A DNA stretch of 64,000 nt. Source: Linanthus parryae (lineage: Eukaryota > Streptophyta > Magnoliopsida > Ericales > Polemoniaceae). The stretch lies in contig JALGPY010000009.1 of the NCBI GenBank assembly GCA_023055425.1, forward strand, positions 20,419,775 through 20,483,774, written 5' to 3'. Each line of letters opens with the position of its first letter. Positions within the stretch are counted from its first letter, which is position 1. Position numbers and translations under genes: made by a program. Below the pieces are notes generated by a model, which worked only from the letters and a program-made list of their open reading frames with translations, was not told where the DNA came from and did not search any database. Positions 1-10,504 of the stretch are shown here, one piece after another.

Positions 1-955
1 AATCTTGCATGTTGAACCGTTTCAACACCTTGTCAATATATGTACTTTGACTTAGGCCTAGCAACCTCTTAAATCTATCTCTATAGATCTTTATACCGAG
101 TATATAGGCTGCTTCCCCTAAGTCCTTCATTGAGAAACACTTCCCTAGCCAATCTTTAACAGATTGAAGCATGGGAACGTCGTTTCCAATGAGTAGTATG
201 TCATCCACATACAAGACCAGAAAATCTATAGAGCTCCCACTAACCTTCTTGTAGACACAAGACTCATCTTCGTTTCTGATGAAGCCAAACTCTTTGACCA
301 CTTCATCAAAACGTCGATTCCAACTCCTAAAAGCTTGCTTCAATCCATAAATGGATCGTTGCAACTTACAGACTTTGTTGGCTTGCTTTGGATCCTCAAA
401 ACCCTCCGGCTGTATCATATACACGTCCTCGAGGAGATTCCCATAAAGGAATGCTGTTTTGACATCCATCTGCCAAATCTCATAGTCATGGTATGTTGCA
501 ATTGCAAGTAGGATTCGGATGGATTTGGTCATAGCGACTGGTGAAAAGGTTCCATCATAGTCAATACCATGAATCTGTCTGAATCCTTTAGCCACCAATC
601 GACCCTTATAGGTAATCACATTACCATCCATGTCGATCTTCTTCTTGAAGACCCACTTGCACCCTATGGGTCGTGCCCCATCGGGTGGTTCCACCAAAGT
701 CCATACTTTGTTGGTATACATGGATTCCATCTCGGATCTCATGGCTTCTAGCCACTTCTGAGAGTCTGGGCCATTCATGGCCTCCTCATAGGTAGTAGGC
801 TCATCATCTACGAGCATCGTTTCACCGGAATCGGTCACGAGAAGTCCATACCTCTCGGGTTCCTGGCGCACTCTACTAGATCTACGAAGCTCTTGTGTTA
901 CCTGAACAGGTGGCTCCACAACTGCTTGTGGTTCCTGTTCATGTTCCATAATCGG
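1..955 (-). pseudogene. Copia A reverse transcriptase region (partial)
   Basis: One minus-strand frame stays open from 955 to the window start and encodes the link after integrase followed by the copia reverse transcriptase. Visible motifs are FSPVAMTKSIRI, WQMDVKTAFLYGNL (first catalytic Asp) and LVLYVDDILLIG (the YVDD catalytic pair), followed by the SYGLSQS-like region before RNase H. A GAA to TAA change at 956 separates it from the integrase frame. Near FSPV the usual Glu is Gly (YDGTFSPV). The RNase H domain lies outside the window. In the intact parent this would be the C-terminal half of one Gag-Pol polyprotein, which copies element RNA into cDNA. Confidence 0.93.
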
Positions 956-1799
956 TTAAGTGATTTGTGGTTCTTGAACCTCTTCAAGTTCTACATTCCT
1001 CCCACTTGCTTCTTTAGAGAGAAACTCTCTTTCTAGAAACACGCCGGTCCGAGCAACAAAAACTTTGTTCTCGGTTGGATTGTAGAAGTAGTATCCCTTA
1101 GTTTCCTTAGGGTACCCCACAAATTTACACTTATCCGATTTAGGCCCTAGTTTGTCTAATTGTAAACGTTTTACATAGACATCGCAGCCCCAAATCCTCA
1201 TGAACGACAGTGTGGGACGCCTCCCACTCCACATCTCATATAGTGTCTTCATGACTGATTTAGATGGAACACGGTTAATGGTGAAAGCTGCATTTAATAG
1301 AGCGTAGCCCCAAAATGATAATGGAAGATCGGTTTGACACATCACAGATCGAACCATCCAATAGGGTTCGATTCCTCCTCTCGGAGACGCCATTCCATTG
1401 TGGTGTTCCGGGTGGAGTGAGTTGGGACACGATCCCACACTCTCTAAGATAGTCGTCAAACTCTTGTCTTGAGTATTCTCCTCCACGATCCGATCGTAGA
1501 GCCTTTGATAATTTTGCCAAGTTGCTTCTCTACTTCATTCTTGAATTCTTTGAACACTTCAAAGGATTCGGATTTTGCCCTCATAAGGTACACAAATCCA
1601 TATCTACTGTAATCATCAGTAAATGTAATGAAGTAGACATAACCACCCCTGGCAGGCGTGACAAATGGCCCACACACATCGGTATGTATGAGCGCCAATT
1701 GCTCACTAGTCCTCTCACATTTCTTATTGAAAGGGGACTTTGTCATTTTTCCCAATAAACAAGCCTCACATGTCTCATATGATTCAAAATCAAATGAGT
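956..1799 (-). pseudogene. Copia A integrase, frameshifted
   Basis: This is a copia integrase in broken frames. The N-terminal part (1456-1755) has the HTDVCGPF and FTDDYSRYGF motifs. The next part has RSDRGGEY, then PQWNGVSERRNR, giving the D, D and E of the DDE triad. The zinc-binding HHCC region begins in the gag-protease frame upstream. Compared with copy C there is an extra T near 1503 and a two-base loss near 1357, each shifting the frame, and a stop (GAA to TAA) at 956-958. The function of the intact domain is strand transfer of cDNA ends into the genome, making 5-bp target duplications. It is not functional here. Confidence 0.93.
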
Positions 1800-3170
1800 C
1801 TAGTAATCCATCCTTAGGAGTCTAGATACACGTTTCTCATTTATGTGGCCTAAACGACAGTGCCATAAATAAGCTGGACTTAAATCATTTATTTTAATCC
1901 GCTTGGTATTAATGTTGTAGACAGGATTGCTTAGATCAAGGACATAAAGTCCATTAAATAATTGCGCACTAAAATAGTGAATATTATTGAAATAAAAGGA
2001 ACAACAATTGTTCTTTATTGAAATAATAAAACCATCCTTGTCTAAACAAGAAATAGAAATAATGTTTCTGCTCATAGCAGGCACAAAATAGCAATTATTT
2101 AATTCTAAAACTAATCCTGAAGGCAGAGATAGCTCGCACACGCCTATGGCCAACGCAGCAACCTTTGCTCCATTCCCAACGCGCAGATCTACCTCTCCTT
2201 TAGCCAATCTTCTACTTCTCTTTAGATCCTGCATATTTCGACAAATATGAGATCCACATCCAGTATCTAATACCCATGATGTAGAGACAGTTAAATTGAC
2301 GTCTACAACAAAAATACCTGGTGGTGGTGGAATCACTATTCCAAGCCTCTTGTCCTCCAGATATTTTGGGCAGTTCCTCCTCCACTGTCCAGGCTGACTG
2401 CAGTAGTGACACTCACCTTTAGTCACACCTTTGGCAATGCCACCAACAGGCTTAAGGGCAGGTTCCTTGGACTTGGCAACTGACTTGCCTTTTCCCTTGG
2501 AGGAAGAGGCAAACCTTTTGCCCTTTCCTTTCTGTACCATCATAATGGCCTTGCCCTTACCCTTGTTGATGCTCTGTTCAGCCGTCCACAACATATTGAG
2601 TAAATCTGGCAGTGGTTTCACGATCTCATTCATGTTATAGTTCATGATGAACTGTCCATAACTCTCGGGCAACGATTGCAACACGAGATCGGTTGCCAAC
2701 TCTTGGCCGACCGGGAACCCTAGTCGGGCGAGATTCTCCAAGTACCCGATCATACGGAGTACATGGGGTCCCACCGGGTTCCGTTCTGCCAGATGACACT
2801 TGAACAGTGCCTTAGAAACCTCATACCTCTCTACCCTTGCCTGCTCTTGGAAGAGCTGCTTCAGATGCTCGATCATATCGACAACATTCATGTTTTTGTG
2901 TTGCTTCTGAACCTCAGAAGTCATGGTGCATAGCATAAGGCAGGCCGCATCATTAGCGTCATCAACACGCTTTTGATACGCCTTTAGGGCAGCAAGTGTT
3001 TGGTTCTCTGGACCTTCTGGAACATGCTCCTCTATTGCGTACAGTTTCTTCTCTTGCTTGAGAACAATTCTCAAGTTTCTGTACCAATCAAGAAAGTTGG
3101 TTCCAGAGAGTTTGTCCTTCTCAAGGACAGATCGTAGGGAATTTTGTGAACTCGATGAGTTGTTTGCCAT
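1800..3170 (-). CDS. Copia A gag-protease open frame
   Basis: The ATG of MANNSSSSQN at 3170 is the likely start; the frame is open upstream but has no ATG there. The protein is about 457 residues. The N-terminal two-thirds is a UBN2-like copia Gag (LSGTNFLDWYRNLRI near residue 20). A Lys/Gly-rich stretch and a CCHC zinc knuckle near 255-270 follow. The aspartic protease motif WVLDTGCGSHIC is near 300. The C-terminus starts the gag-pre-integrase domain (LWHCRLGHINEKRVSRL). The knuckle reads CHYCSQPGQWRRNC, with Gln replacing the zinc-binding His. A one-base deletion near 1818, relative to copy C, shifts the frame and ends the ORF before integrase. Gag would form the particle and the protease would mature the polyprotein. 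Confidence 0.9.
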   Translation of the reverse strand: MANNSSSSQNSLRSVLEKDKLSGTNFLDWYRNLRIVLKQEKKLYAIEEHVPEGPENQTLAALKAYQKRVDDANDAACLMLCTMTSEVQKQHKNMNVVDMIEHLKQLFQEQARVERYEVSKALFKCHLAERNPVGPHVLRMIGYLENLARLGFPVGQELATDLVLQSLPESYGQFIMNYNMNEIVKPLPDLLNMLWTAEQSINKGKGKAIMMVQKGKGKRFASSSKGKGKSVAKSKEPALKPVGGIAKGVTKGECHYCSQPGQWRRNCPKYLEDKRLGIVIPPPPGIFVVDVNLTVSTSWVLDTGCGSHICRNMQDLKRSRRLAKGEVDLRVGNGAKVAALAIGVCELSLPSGLVLELNNCYFVPAMSRNIISISCLDKDGFIISIKNNCCSFYFNNIHYFSAQLFNGLYVLDLSNPVYNINTKRIKINDLSPAYLWHCRLGHINEKRVSRLLRMDY

Positions 3171-4840
3171 TTGGAATTCTACGAAAAGGAAAATACGCAA
3201 GTTTTAGTATTTGTGAATTTTTGACTATATTCAATAATGGCTAGTTTATCAAATATAGCTCCCACTAATTTTCTACGGATTAATAACCCTCAAGATATTA
3301 ATGATATCCTTATATTTTCTAGTGGGCCAAGATCCATCTTTCATCTCCTTATGAGCTTGCTTTGGCAAGTCACCCATAATTTGACTACTTTAGGTAGGAA
3401 CAATTCCAATTGCATCCCATATGCAACTCTTGGTTCAATTGGGCAAATAACTCCTTATTTATTCATCCATATGGATAATCCCAATTGATTGCCTCTAGGT
3501 TTCTTAATCAAATTAATAGCCTAGTTGTGTTCAACATCTTATCTAAACAATTGCACATTGTTACGTGCCATCACATTCCATCATTATGAACCAAGTCGCC
3601 ATGCTTTGGCACGGACGAGCTTGATAAATAATGATGATAATGAGTGTTTAAATAACGAGAAGGCAAGAACACAATATTTGAATTTTGAGGGATTTTTAAA
3701 TTCAATTTTAATTGTTTTGTTGATCAATATCAACTAATCTATCTATTTGAGTTTGGGCACAACTCCAAATAATAGATCCGGTTTGTCTAATTATCTTATT
3801 ATCCTAATTGCATGCATCATCCATACACCAACCACACAATAATAAGACAATAAAATAAACAACCACAAAATAGAAATTAAACGTGATGTGGATATGGCCT
3901 TTTCTAGACTAAGATAATTCCAAGCCAATGAAATTATCTATGAACCCTAAAACAAACACATCTCCATGCGTCTTGATCTTTTGGTCCATCCTTCATAGTC
4001 ATGTGAAATGCTCCATGCTCCATGCTCCATGCTCCATCTTTTGTGGCTTCTATGGCTTTGGACTTCTTTTCTTCAATCTTGGCTAACAATCTACTTTATC
4101 TAGCACTAGCTAACTTCTATACTAAATAAAATAAATCTCACAAGTTGAGGAAAAAAATGGCACGCAGGCCATGAAACCCTAATTAATTATTACAATTAAT
4201 TGATCAGCTCGCAGGCCGTAAAACCAAACCACAAATTAAACATCCACATCAAACCACATCCTAAGGCCATATCCAATCACCATGCGATTTGCACATAAAC
4301 AGTTAAAATCCAATTTTAACGCGCTTGGTCAATTTTAATTGATTTTAGGATTTCTAGGGTTAAAACGGTCCATGGGCCCAACAATCAAATTACCCGGGCC
4401 CAATAAGGTGAACCACAAGGCCCTAGGCCCGGCTCGGCCCAAAACCCACAAGCCTAGGCCGCGGGTTAGGGCCGCCCGGCCCCTAGGGCGGTCTAGCTTG
4501 GGTGGCAAGCAAGAGGGGCGGTCCCCTAGGGGGGCCGAACCTCCTTGAGGGAGTTGTTTCCAAAACAACTCCCTTGCTTGGTGCCCAAGTTTGGTTGTTT
4601 CCTTGTTTTGGAAGAACTCCTTCTTCCCCAAGGATGCCCAAACCCTAGATCTAAGATCCTAAAGTTTCTCAAACTCACCAATTCATGCATCCAATGCAAA
4701 AATTAGATCTTGTTATTATTAATTATTGACAAATTGCATCCCATGCTTGATTTGTCTTGTTTTACGCGATAAACAATTAAATTAAGGTGTAAAACAACTA
4801 AAACGTAACACATAAACCACGTTTATGCTCTACGACCTGT
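3171..4840 (-). other. Copia A long untranslated leader
   Basis: About 1.67 kb lies between the primer site and the gag ATG with no sense coding frame. It has a very GC-rich, palindrome-prone block at about 4370-4550 in an otherwise AT-rich setting, and a small ATGCTCC tandem near 4008-4040 (about four units here, three in copy C). The same leader is present in B, B2 and C. An antisense ORF starts 67 bp from the gag ATG (see 3237-3488). Packaging or translation signals may lie here, but none can be shown from sequence. Confidence 0.75.
3237..3488 (+). other. Antisense leader ORF, copy A (83 codons)
   Basis: An ATG-started frame beginning MASLSNIAP runs opposite to the element, divergent from gag. 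Homologous frames exist at 16069-16302, 23012-23257 and 32178-32435. I recognise no domain. Coding status is unproven. Confidence 0.3.
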
Positions 4841-4853
4841 GGCTCTGATACCA
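4841..4853 (-). promoter_or_regulatory. Primer binding site, initiator tRNA-Met (copia A)
   Basis: The minus strand reads TGGTATCAGAGCC directly after the LTR end (one base spacer). This is complementary to the 3' end of plant initiator tRNA-Met and is where minus-strand cDNA synthesis would start. Confidence 0.95.
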
Positions 4854-4854
4854 C

Positions 4855-6190
4855 TGTAGGGTTTTGATTCATGGATGCGCAACGGAAACACAAACAATCA
4901 TAAAACCATGCAAAACCCTCCAAGGATCACAAGTCAAGAGACATAACGATGGTAAAGGAAGAAATCAATAACACACCTTAGGGTTCTCCTTTGATGACTT
5001 CAAACGCGAATTGTGTCACGTTCTCTATGGTTGATCCACGCCTACAGTTGATCCTAGAATCTCCCAAGTCCTTGGTGCTAGCCCAAAAGAGGAAGATGAA
5101 GAAGAATCACACAAAACGAGACCCAAAGGAGGATCTCGGCCTCCTTTGTGGCCGACGGGATGGGGCGGCGGGCTAGGGGCGGCGAGCTCCTAGCTTGCTT
5201 GCTCCTTTTCTCTCCTTTTGTTCTCTCCCACTCTTGTTATGTTCAATAATGAGCATAAGTTATGTGGGAGGAAGGAAGGAAGGTCCTTTATATAGTCCAA
5301 CAACTCCTTGCCAACTACATAAAGGACTTATTCTAGTCCTACTAGAATTCAATTTAGTCCCTTCCTTGCAAATTAGTCCCTACTAAGTTTGCAAGGTTTT
5401 GCAAAGTGATCCTTCTAATTAATTAATCCAACTAATTAATTCCCAAATCTAGTTCAACTCTATATAGCGTGTGACCCCATAGGTTCTATCTAGTTGGTAG
5501 CAACTATTTGCTAATATGGAGCGGTCTCTAGCAAAACATCCATTCTAGCCAACTAATAGAATAGTCATCTTGACAACCTTTGTGTAAGTAATTGTCTCAT
5601 CCCTTTGTCTCCATATCCGGATCGGACACGAGACATAAAAGTCACACTCGTATATCCAATCCATAGTTTCTCGAGTGGCCTAGGATATTTGCTCCCGTTA
5701 TGTGGGAGGGACAAATTCTATCTACATCCACTACGATCTCTAAGCTTGCTTCTAATTGTATCCAGTACACGCCTTTATAACTACCCAGTTACGGTGTAAC
5801 GTTTAACGCTACCAATATCACAATAATCCACAACTAGAATATCTAGTGACTTCAAGTGTAAGGATGACAATACCATTGCACCGCGAGAAGCGCTTGTGAC
5901 TTAACATAACGTGTATGTAGCCTTCTCGGAGATGGGTCAATCCAGTGCAACATTCCCTAATGCACACCTATGTGTTGGATCATGATATCTCCATATCAAT
6001 CCAACCCCATACTAGTCTATAGATGATTGTCCCATTAATCATTATACTGGACTAGGGATATTTAAGATAAACAACACAATTGTAAATCTAAGGACTTCAT
6101 TATATTAAATATCCAGTAAATAATAAATGAATTTCTAGCCACAATTAATTCATACTAAACTAGATTGCCTCTAGGGCATCTATTCCAACA
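4855..6190 (-). repeat. 5' LTR of copia A (1336 bp)
   Basis: On the plus strand it runs from TGTAGGGTTTTGA to CTATTCCAACA; on the element strand, from TGTTGGAATAG to CCCTACA. It is about 94 bp shorter than the 1430-bp LTRs of C. The missing block lies at about 5676, where the flanking TCTCGA and CCTCGAG sequences of C have been joined, as expected for deletion between short direct repeats. The antisense frame at 5605-5799 stays open across the deletion. Confidence 0.93.
5605..5799 (+). other. Antisense LTR ORF, copy A (64 codons)
   Basis: This is the shortened version of an antisense frame present in all six LTRs of the family. It shares the C-terminal end TRLYNYPVTV. There is no conserved ATG across the copies, so coding is doubtful. 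Confidence 0.2.
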
Positions 6191-6883
6191 ATCCAAACCA
6201 ACTGATGAAGAGGATGTTCGTAAAGCGGGTGTAGATACTGCTTTCCAGACGGACAGATCATCGCCACGTGGCAGCCACCCAGCACACCTAGTTGTGCTCC
6301 ATCCACACCAGATCACCACCCGTGCTGATCCACGTGGGGGCTACGAGACAGGTCCCCAGCGCACCATAACACGGGACTTGTAGGGACTTAGTGGTTTGGA
6401 GGCTAGGGTAAGGTCCGTCGCGTGCATGCGACAACCAAGCTTGCGCACGACCTCTAGTAACTGACTGAGAGATCCTAGGCTTACGTGTCCCATCAATGCG
6501 GCTGATGTATAACGGTCTCTGATACTTGCGGGCAGATACGTAACGGTTCCTATATACATGGTCGGACGTGCCGTTGGGGGTCCATCTTTAAGCCGCCATT
6601 TATGGTGCATTAACCCCGCAACGGTCACTTCCCCACTATATATAGGATCGTTAGCTCTCCGTTGCGACACAAGACATATTGGTCCAGTACCATATCTTAT
6701 TGTATCTCTCTCACAAACAGTTACTAGTGCTTACGCTCTCCCTACACACACCTTACAACTCTCCGTGTTCTTATTCTCTAATTGAAGTGTACACTTGGGT
6801 ATCTCTCGAGGATTTCCTTGTACACAGCGGAAAGATCAAAGAGGAAGATTTCAAAGAAGAGCTAGTCCTACACTACGCTTATC
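6191..6883. other. Unassigned segment, possibly LTR- or promoter-like
   Basis: Between copia A and the LINE I find no convincing coding frame; the short ORFs on both strands overlap one another. The segment is less AT-rich than its surroundings. It has two CACGTG cores (near 6263 and 6331) and a TATA-like CTATATATAGG at 6636-6646, followed by a pyrimidine-rich stretch. This arrangement resembles a retroelement LTR or a plant promoter, but I cannot find paired TG/CA ends or a duplication. Confidence 0.35.
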
Positions 6884-7585
6884 AGGTTTCTATGGAGAAC
6901 TGGAAAGAGCAAAGAGGAAGATTTCTTGGCAACTATTTTCAAAATTGAATGATTATACAAACAACCCGTGGTGTATTATTGGAGATTTTAATGCTATTTT
7001 GTCGGCCTCGGAGAAGGAGTGAGGCCGAAGAGCTGACAAAAGACTTATAAACGATTTCAGTTCGGTTATTTCAGAGAGTAACCTCCTGGACATCGGGTAT
7101 AATGGCATTAAATACACGTGGATTAGCAACCCTAGAAGAGAAGAATGTTTCAAGGAACAGTTAGACCGTGCCTTAGTAAATTTCCCTGGTTGAATCAATT
7201 CGGGACAAACAGAGTAAACCACTTGGTAAGCTCTGTTAAGGAGGAAAAAGTAGATAAAAGTAGAAGAAGAAATCCACGATTTCACTTTGAATCGGCGTGG
7301 TTGCAACATGGTGATTGTGAAAATTTCGTTAAGGAGCAATGGAACACGCTGCCTGCTGGGAATTTCACACACAAGCTGGACAACCTTTGCAAAAGTTTGA
7401 AACAGTGGGAAGAGCAAGTGTTCGGAAATACTAGAAGGAAAATCAGGAGCCTAAGGGGAAAATGCGGATCCTTGAAGAAGAAGACTACAAAGGGTGGAAT
7501 CATGAATGGATCAAGGTTGAAAGGAAGAAATCAACAAGCTACAACTACAAGAAGAGGAGATCTGGCTTCAGCGATCCCGGGTTAA
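6884..7585 (+). pseudogene. LINE ORF2 endonuclease C-terminal part
   Basis: The frame encodes an endonuclease/exonuclease/phosphatase-type segment: NPWCIIGDFNAIL carries the GDFN catalytic motif, then LLDIGYNGIKYTWISNPRRE and QLDRALVNFPWL match the typical end of plant LINE endonucleases. A stop follows SASEKE (codon at 7021), and the frame must change near 7145. The later part (LQHGDCENFVKEQWNTLP) is the linker before RT. In intact elements this enzyme nicks the target DNA. Here most of the N-terminal catalytic fold is absent. Confidence 0.85.
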
Positions 7586-7699
7586 TTGGCTTAAAAGGGG
7601 GACAAAATCACCAAGTTTTTCCACCTTAAATCCACGATTCGGAGAGCGAGAAACACGATTAAGGGACTTGAAAATTTTGCTGGGGAGTGGAAGCAGGAA

Positions 7700-9290
7700 G
7701 ACGATGAGATTACATAAAGTGTTAATGAACACTTCACAAGTATCTACAAGTCTGATAATCCAAGAGAGGAGGATACAGCACAGATTCTTAGCCATGTACC
7801 CGAGAGTATTAACAGTTTTCAGAAGACAGAGCTTGATAAACCCTTTACAAGGTCAGACATTGAGGCAAAATTACAGAATATGGGACCGCAGAAAGCCCCG
7901 GGTGCAGATGGTTACCCAGCATAATTCTACCAACACTATTGGCATGTAATTTGCGACGAAACAACAAAAATCTGTTTGGAGATCTTAAACGAGGGCAAAA
8001 GCATAGTTGACTGCAATCATACTTTGCTAGCGTTGATTACGAAGATTAAACAGGTTCGTCAAGCAAGTGATATTAGACCTATTAGTTTATTTTCAGTTAT
8101 TTACAAAATCATTACGAAGGCAATTGCAAACAGAATGAAACTAGTTCTAAATGATCTTATGTTAGAATTTCGAAGTGATTTCGTGCCAGGAAGACTTATC
8201 ACGGATAACATTCTTGTGTCTCATGAAATACTTCACTCGATGAGGAAAAGAAATAAAGGAAAATAAGGATTTTTGGCACTAAAGTTAGATATGGCGAAAG
8301 CGTATGATCGTGTTGAGTGGAGTTTCTTGCGAGCCATAATGAAGAAGATATGGGTTTTTCCTCGAAATGGGTAAATCTGGTGGGTGATTGTGTTTGTACG
8401 GTCTCTTTTTATTTCCCAATTAAAGGAGAGATACAAGGAAAGCTGATACCTGAAAGAGGGTTTCGCCAAGGGTATCCATTGTCCCCCTATTAATTTCTAC
8501 TAGTTAGGGAAGCACTCTCAAGGTCCCTCACAACATCTATGATCGAAGGAAGAATTTCAGGGATTCAAGCGTCACGAGGAGGCCCCAGAATCTCACACCT
8601 GTTTTTCGCTAACGATAGTATGGTTTTTTGCACGGCAAACACAAATGAAGTGACAAATTTAGAACAAATTTTACATGATTACGAGAAAGCTACTGGTCAA
8701 AAGCTAAACGTTGCCAACTCGGCCATTGTTTTCTCCTCTAATACGGATCAGCAGACGAATGATCATTTGTGCAGCATGCTGAATATGTCTGGCACCAACA
8801 GTCATGAAAAGTATATGGGGCTGCCGACAACAATTGAGAAGAACAAGATGGCCAGTTTCGCGGAGCCCCCTACAAAAGTAAAAAAACAAGTTTAGCAACT
8901 GGAAAATGCCATCCTTATCAACAGTGGGAAGAGATGTCCTAATTAAATCTGTTACACAATCCATTCCTGTCTACACAATGAGTTGTTTTAAACTACCTTC
9001 TACACTGTGCAAGAATCTTGAAGCTCTCCCGAGACAATTTTGGTGGGGGAAGAAGGAAAATACTAGAGGAGGCTATTGGGTTTATTGGCAACAGTTGAAA
9101 CAACCTAAGGTGGATGGAGGAATGGGCTTCTGTGAACTGGGGGATTTCAACAAGGCACTTTTAGACAAACAATTCTGGATGATTTTAAATGGGAATTCTG
9201 TGTTGAGTAAAGTCCACAAAAGTAAATACTTTCCAAGGGATAATATGTTAAATTCCAAAGCCCTACCTTTGGCTGCTTATGCATAGAAGA
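7700..9290 (+). pseudogene. LINE ORF2 reverse transcriptase, broken
   Basis: RT motifs appear in several frames: GPQKAPGADGYPA-like sequence near 7890, RPISLFSVIYKIITKAIANR near 8070, VPGRLITDNIL near 8190, [13 protein letters not shown] (first catalytic Asp) near 8285, and HLFFANDSMVFC near 8600. The last should be F/YADD; Asp to Asn at the second position removes a catalytic acid. Downstream, LPSTLCKNLEALPRQFWWG and DGGMGFCELGDFNKALL are the thumb/connection region common in plant LINEs. Several stops (for example 8264 and 8893) make it non-functional. Confidence 0.88.
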
Positions 9291-9325
9291 GTATTTTCAG
9301 TAGCAATGATTTAATTAAAAGAGGA

Positions 9326-10070
9326 ATGAGGTGGAGAATCGATCAAAGGAGCTCACTGAACGCTCTCTCAGACCCTTGGCTTCATAGGCCTATAACTTTC
9401 GAACCAATTACCCAACCTTTTTTAGTTCAGCAGTTGATCAATCAAGACAGAGAGTGGGATAATGATTTCAGCTCTCTTTCTACATTATACAGTGAAGAGA
9501 TTCTGAAAATTCCATTATCAGGCAATCCCAGACCAGATCGAAGAATATTGCACTTCTCTGACGACAGCCACTACACTGTTCAATCCGGTTATGTTGTGGC
9601 AAGAAATATGAGTTGACGAAGCTTCCGGAAAAAATACAGGTTCTACATGTCCCCAAAACAGGAAATGGTTGGAGATATTATGGGCGTAGGAAATTCCGAA
9701 GAAGTGTGTACTTACTATGTGGAGAGCTGGGCTAAATTCACTTTCAACCAGAGACAAACTACATCGTTACAATCCACATATCTCTTCCTCGTGCCAAATC
9801 TTCAAAGAAAAGGTAGAATCAGCAACTCACACCTTCATGGAGTGTACAACCACGGAGCTATGGAAAATTTGGTCTAGTCAAGAGTTTTTAGATCAAAGAA
9901 TTGGTACAATCCAAGATTGGATTCCGGACGTGATTCTAGCGTTTGACCAGAAATCAATTCGGATCTTCTGTGTTTCAATTTGGCTTATATGGTATAACAC
10001 AAACCAATACATCCTCGATAACAAAAAGAGATCAGCCGAGGAACTAAAGTTAAGGTCGAAGACTACTTAG
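9326..10070 (+). pseudogene. LINE ORF2 connection and zf-RVT-like region
   Basis: Two overlapping damaged frames encode the segment between RT and RNase H. SLNALSDPWLHRP and HYTVQSGYVVA near 9350-9600 and SATHTFMECTTTELWKIW near 9810-9880 match the region normally holding the zf-RVT domain of plant LINEs. Stops at 9614 and frame changes near 9640 and 9720 break it. Confidence 0.7.
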
Positions 10071-10139
10071 CTGAAATTGAGGCGACTAGCGATGATAAAA
10101 GGCAGAACCAAGGAAGATCAACCACCTCAAACCAGAAAT

Positions 10140-10480
10140 GGTGTAACCCTCCCGAAGGATGGGTCAAATACAAATCGGATGGTTCATGTATGGATTCACA
10201 AACCAGAGGTATGGGATTCATCGCCAAAAATGACAGAGGTAAATTCCTTGTAAGAGGAGCAAAGGCAACAAACTCTGCCCCTACGCTGCTTACTACTAAA
10301 GCTCAAGCACTTCTCCTAGATGCAAAAATGGCGGTGTCAAGAGGAGATAGGAAGGTGGTCTTTGAATCTCACTCTTTGGTGTTATTCAAGAAGGTTCGGG
10401 ATATGGACGAAGGGAGTTATGTGGACGTCTTGGAAACCGGAGATGTACAGGGTTTATACCCTACCAGTAATCAATAGAAG
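10140..10480 (+). pseudogene. LINE RNase H-like (RVT_3) domain
   Basis: The frame through WVKYKSDGSCMDSQTRGMGF, FLVRGAKATNSAPTLLTTKAQALLLDA and KVVFESHSLVL matches the plant RNase H-like domain at the C-terminus of L1 ORF2. It includes the first catalytic Asp (KSDGS), the Glu position replaced by Lys-Ala (TTKAQAL instead of xxEAxAL), and FESHS where FESDS is usual. Two of the expected acids are therefore altered. The element tail follows at once. Confidence 0.75.
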
Positions 10481-10504
10481 AATGTTTTTCCCTCGGAAAA
10501 AAAA

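Larger units (their letters stand above)
1..6190 (-). mobile_element. Ty1/copia LTR retrotransposon A, truncated by window edge
   Basis: Read on the minus strand, the order is LTR (4855-6190), tRNA-Met primer site, long leader, gag-protease, integrase and reverse transcriptase, running off the window at base 1. Protease before integrase before RT is the Ty1/copia order. The same family recurs in arrays B (13325-26017) and C (26717-36189), which supply the full-length comparison. Frameshifts and stops in the integrase region show that this copy is dead. The base after the LTR begins the flank ATCCA; the matching duplication would lie outside the window. I did not assign a copia lineage. Confidence 0.95.
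6884..10504 (+). mobile_element. L1-type LINE, 5'-truncated and decayed
   Basis: In order along the plus strand are the C-terminal part of an apurinic endonuclease, a non-LTR reverse transcriptase, a C-terminal zinc-finger-like region and an RNase H domain, ending in an A-run at 10497-10504. This is the order of plant L1 ORF2. ORF1 and the endonuclease N-terminus are missing, as expected from 5' truncation during target-primed reverse transcription. The start near 6884 is where ORF2-like similarity begins and is approximate. Stops and frameshifts occur throughout. I could not find a convincing target duplication. Confidence 0.88.

Noticed and set aside
569..751. Plus-strand ORF of 60 codons
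   Set aside because: It is the reverse complement of the copia RT coding region; homologous shadows occur at 18332 and 29508.
4335..4631. Opposing ORFs in the GC-rich leader block
   Set aside because: Both strands are open because of GC-rich composition, the peptides differ between copies, and no domain is visible.
6341..6785. Overlapping ORFs upstream of the LINE
   Set aside because: Three frames on both strands overlap without motif or start context.
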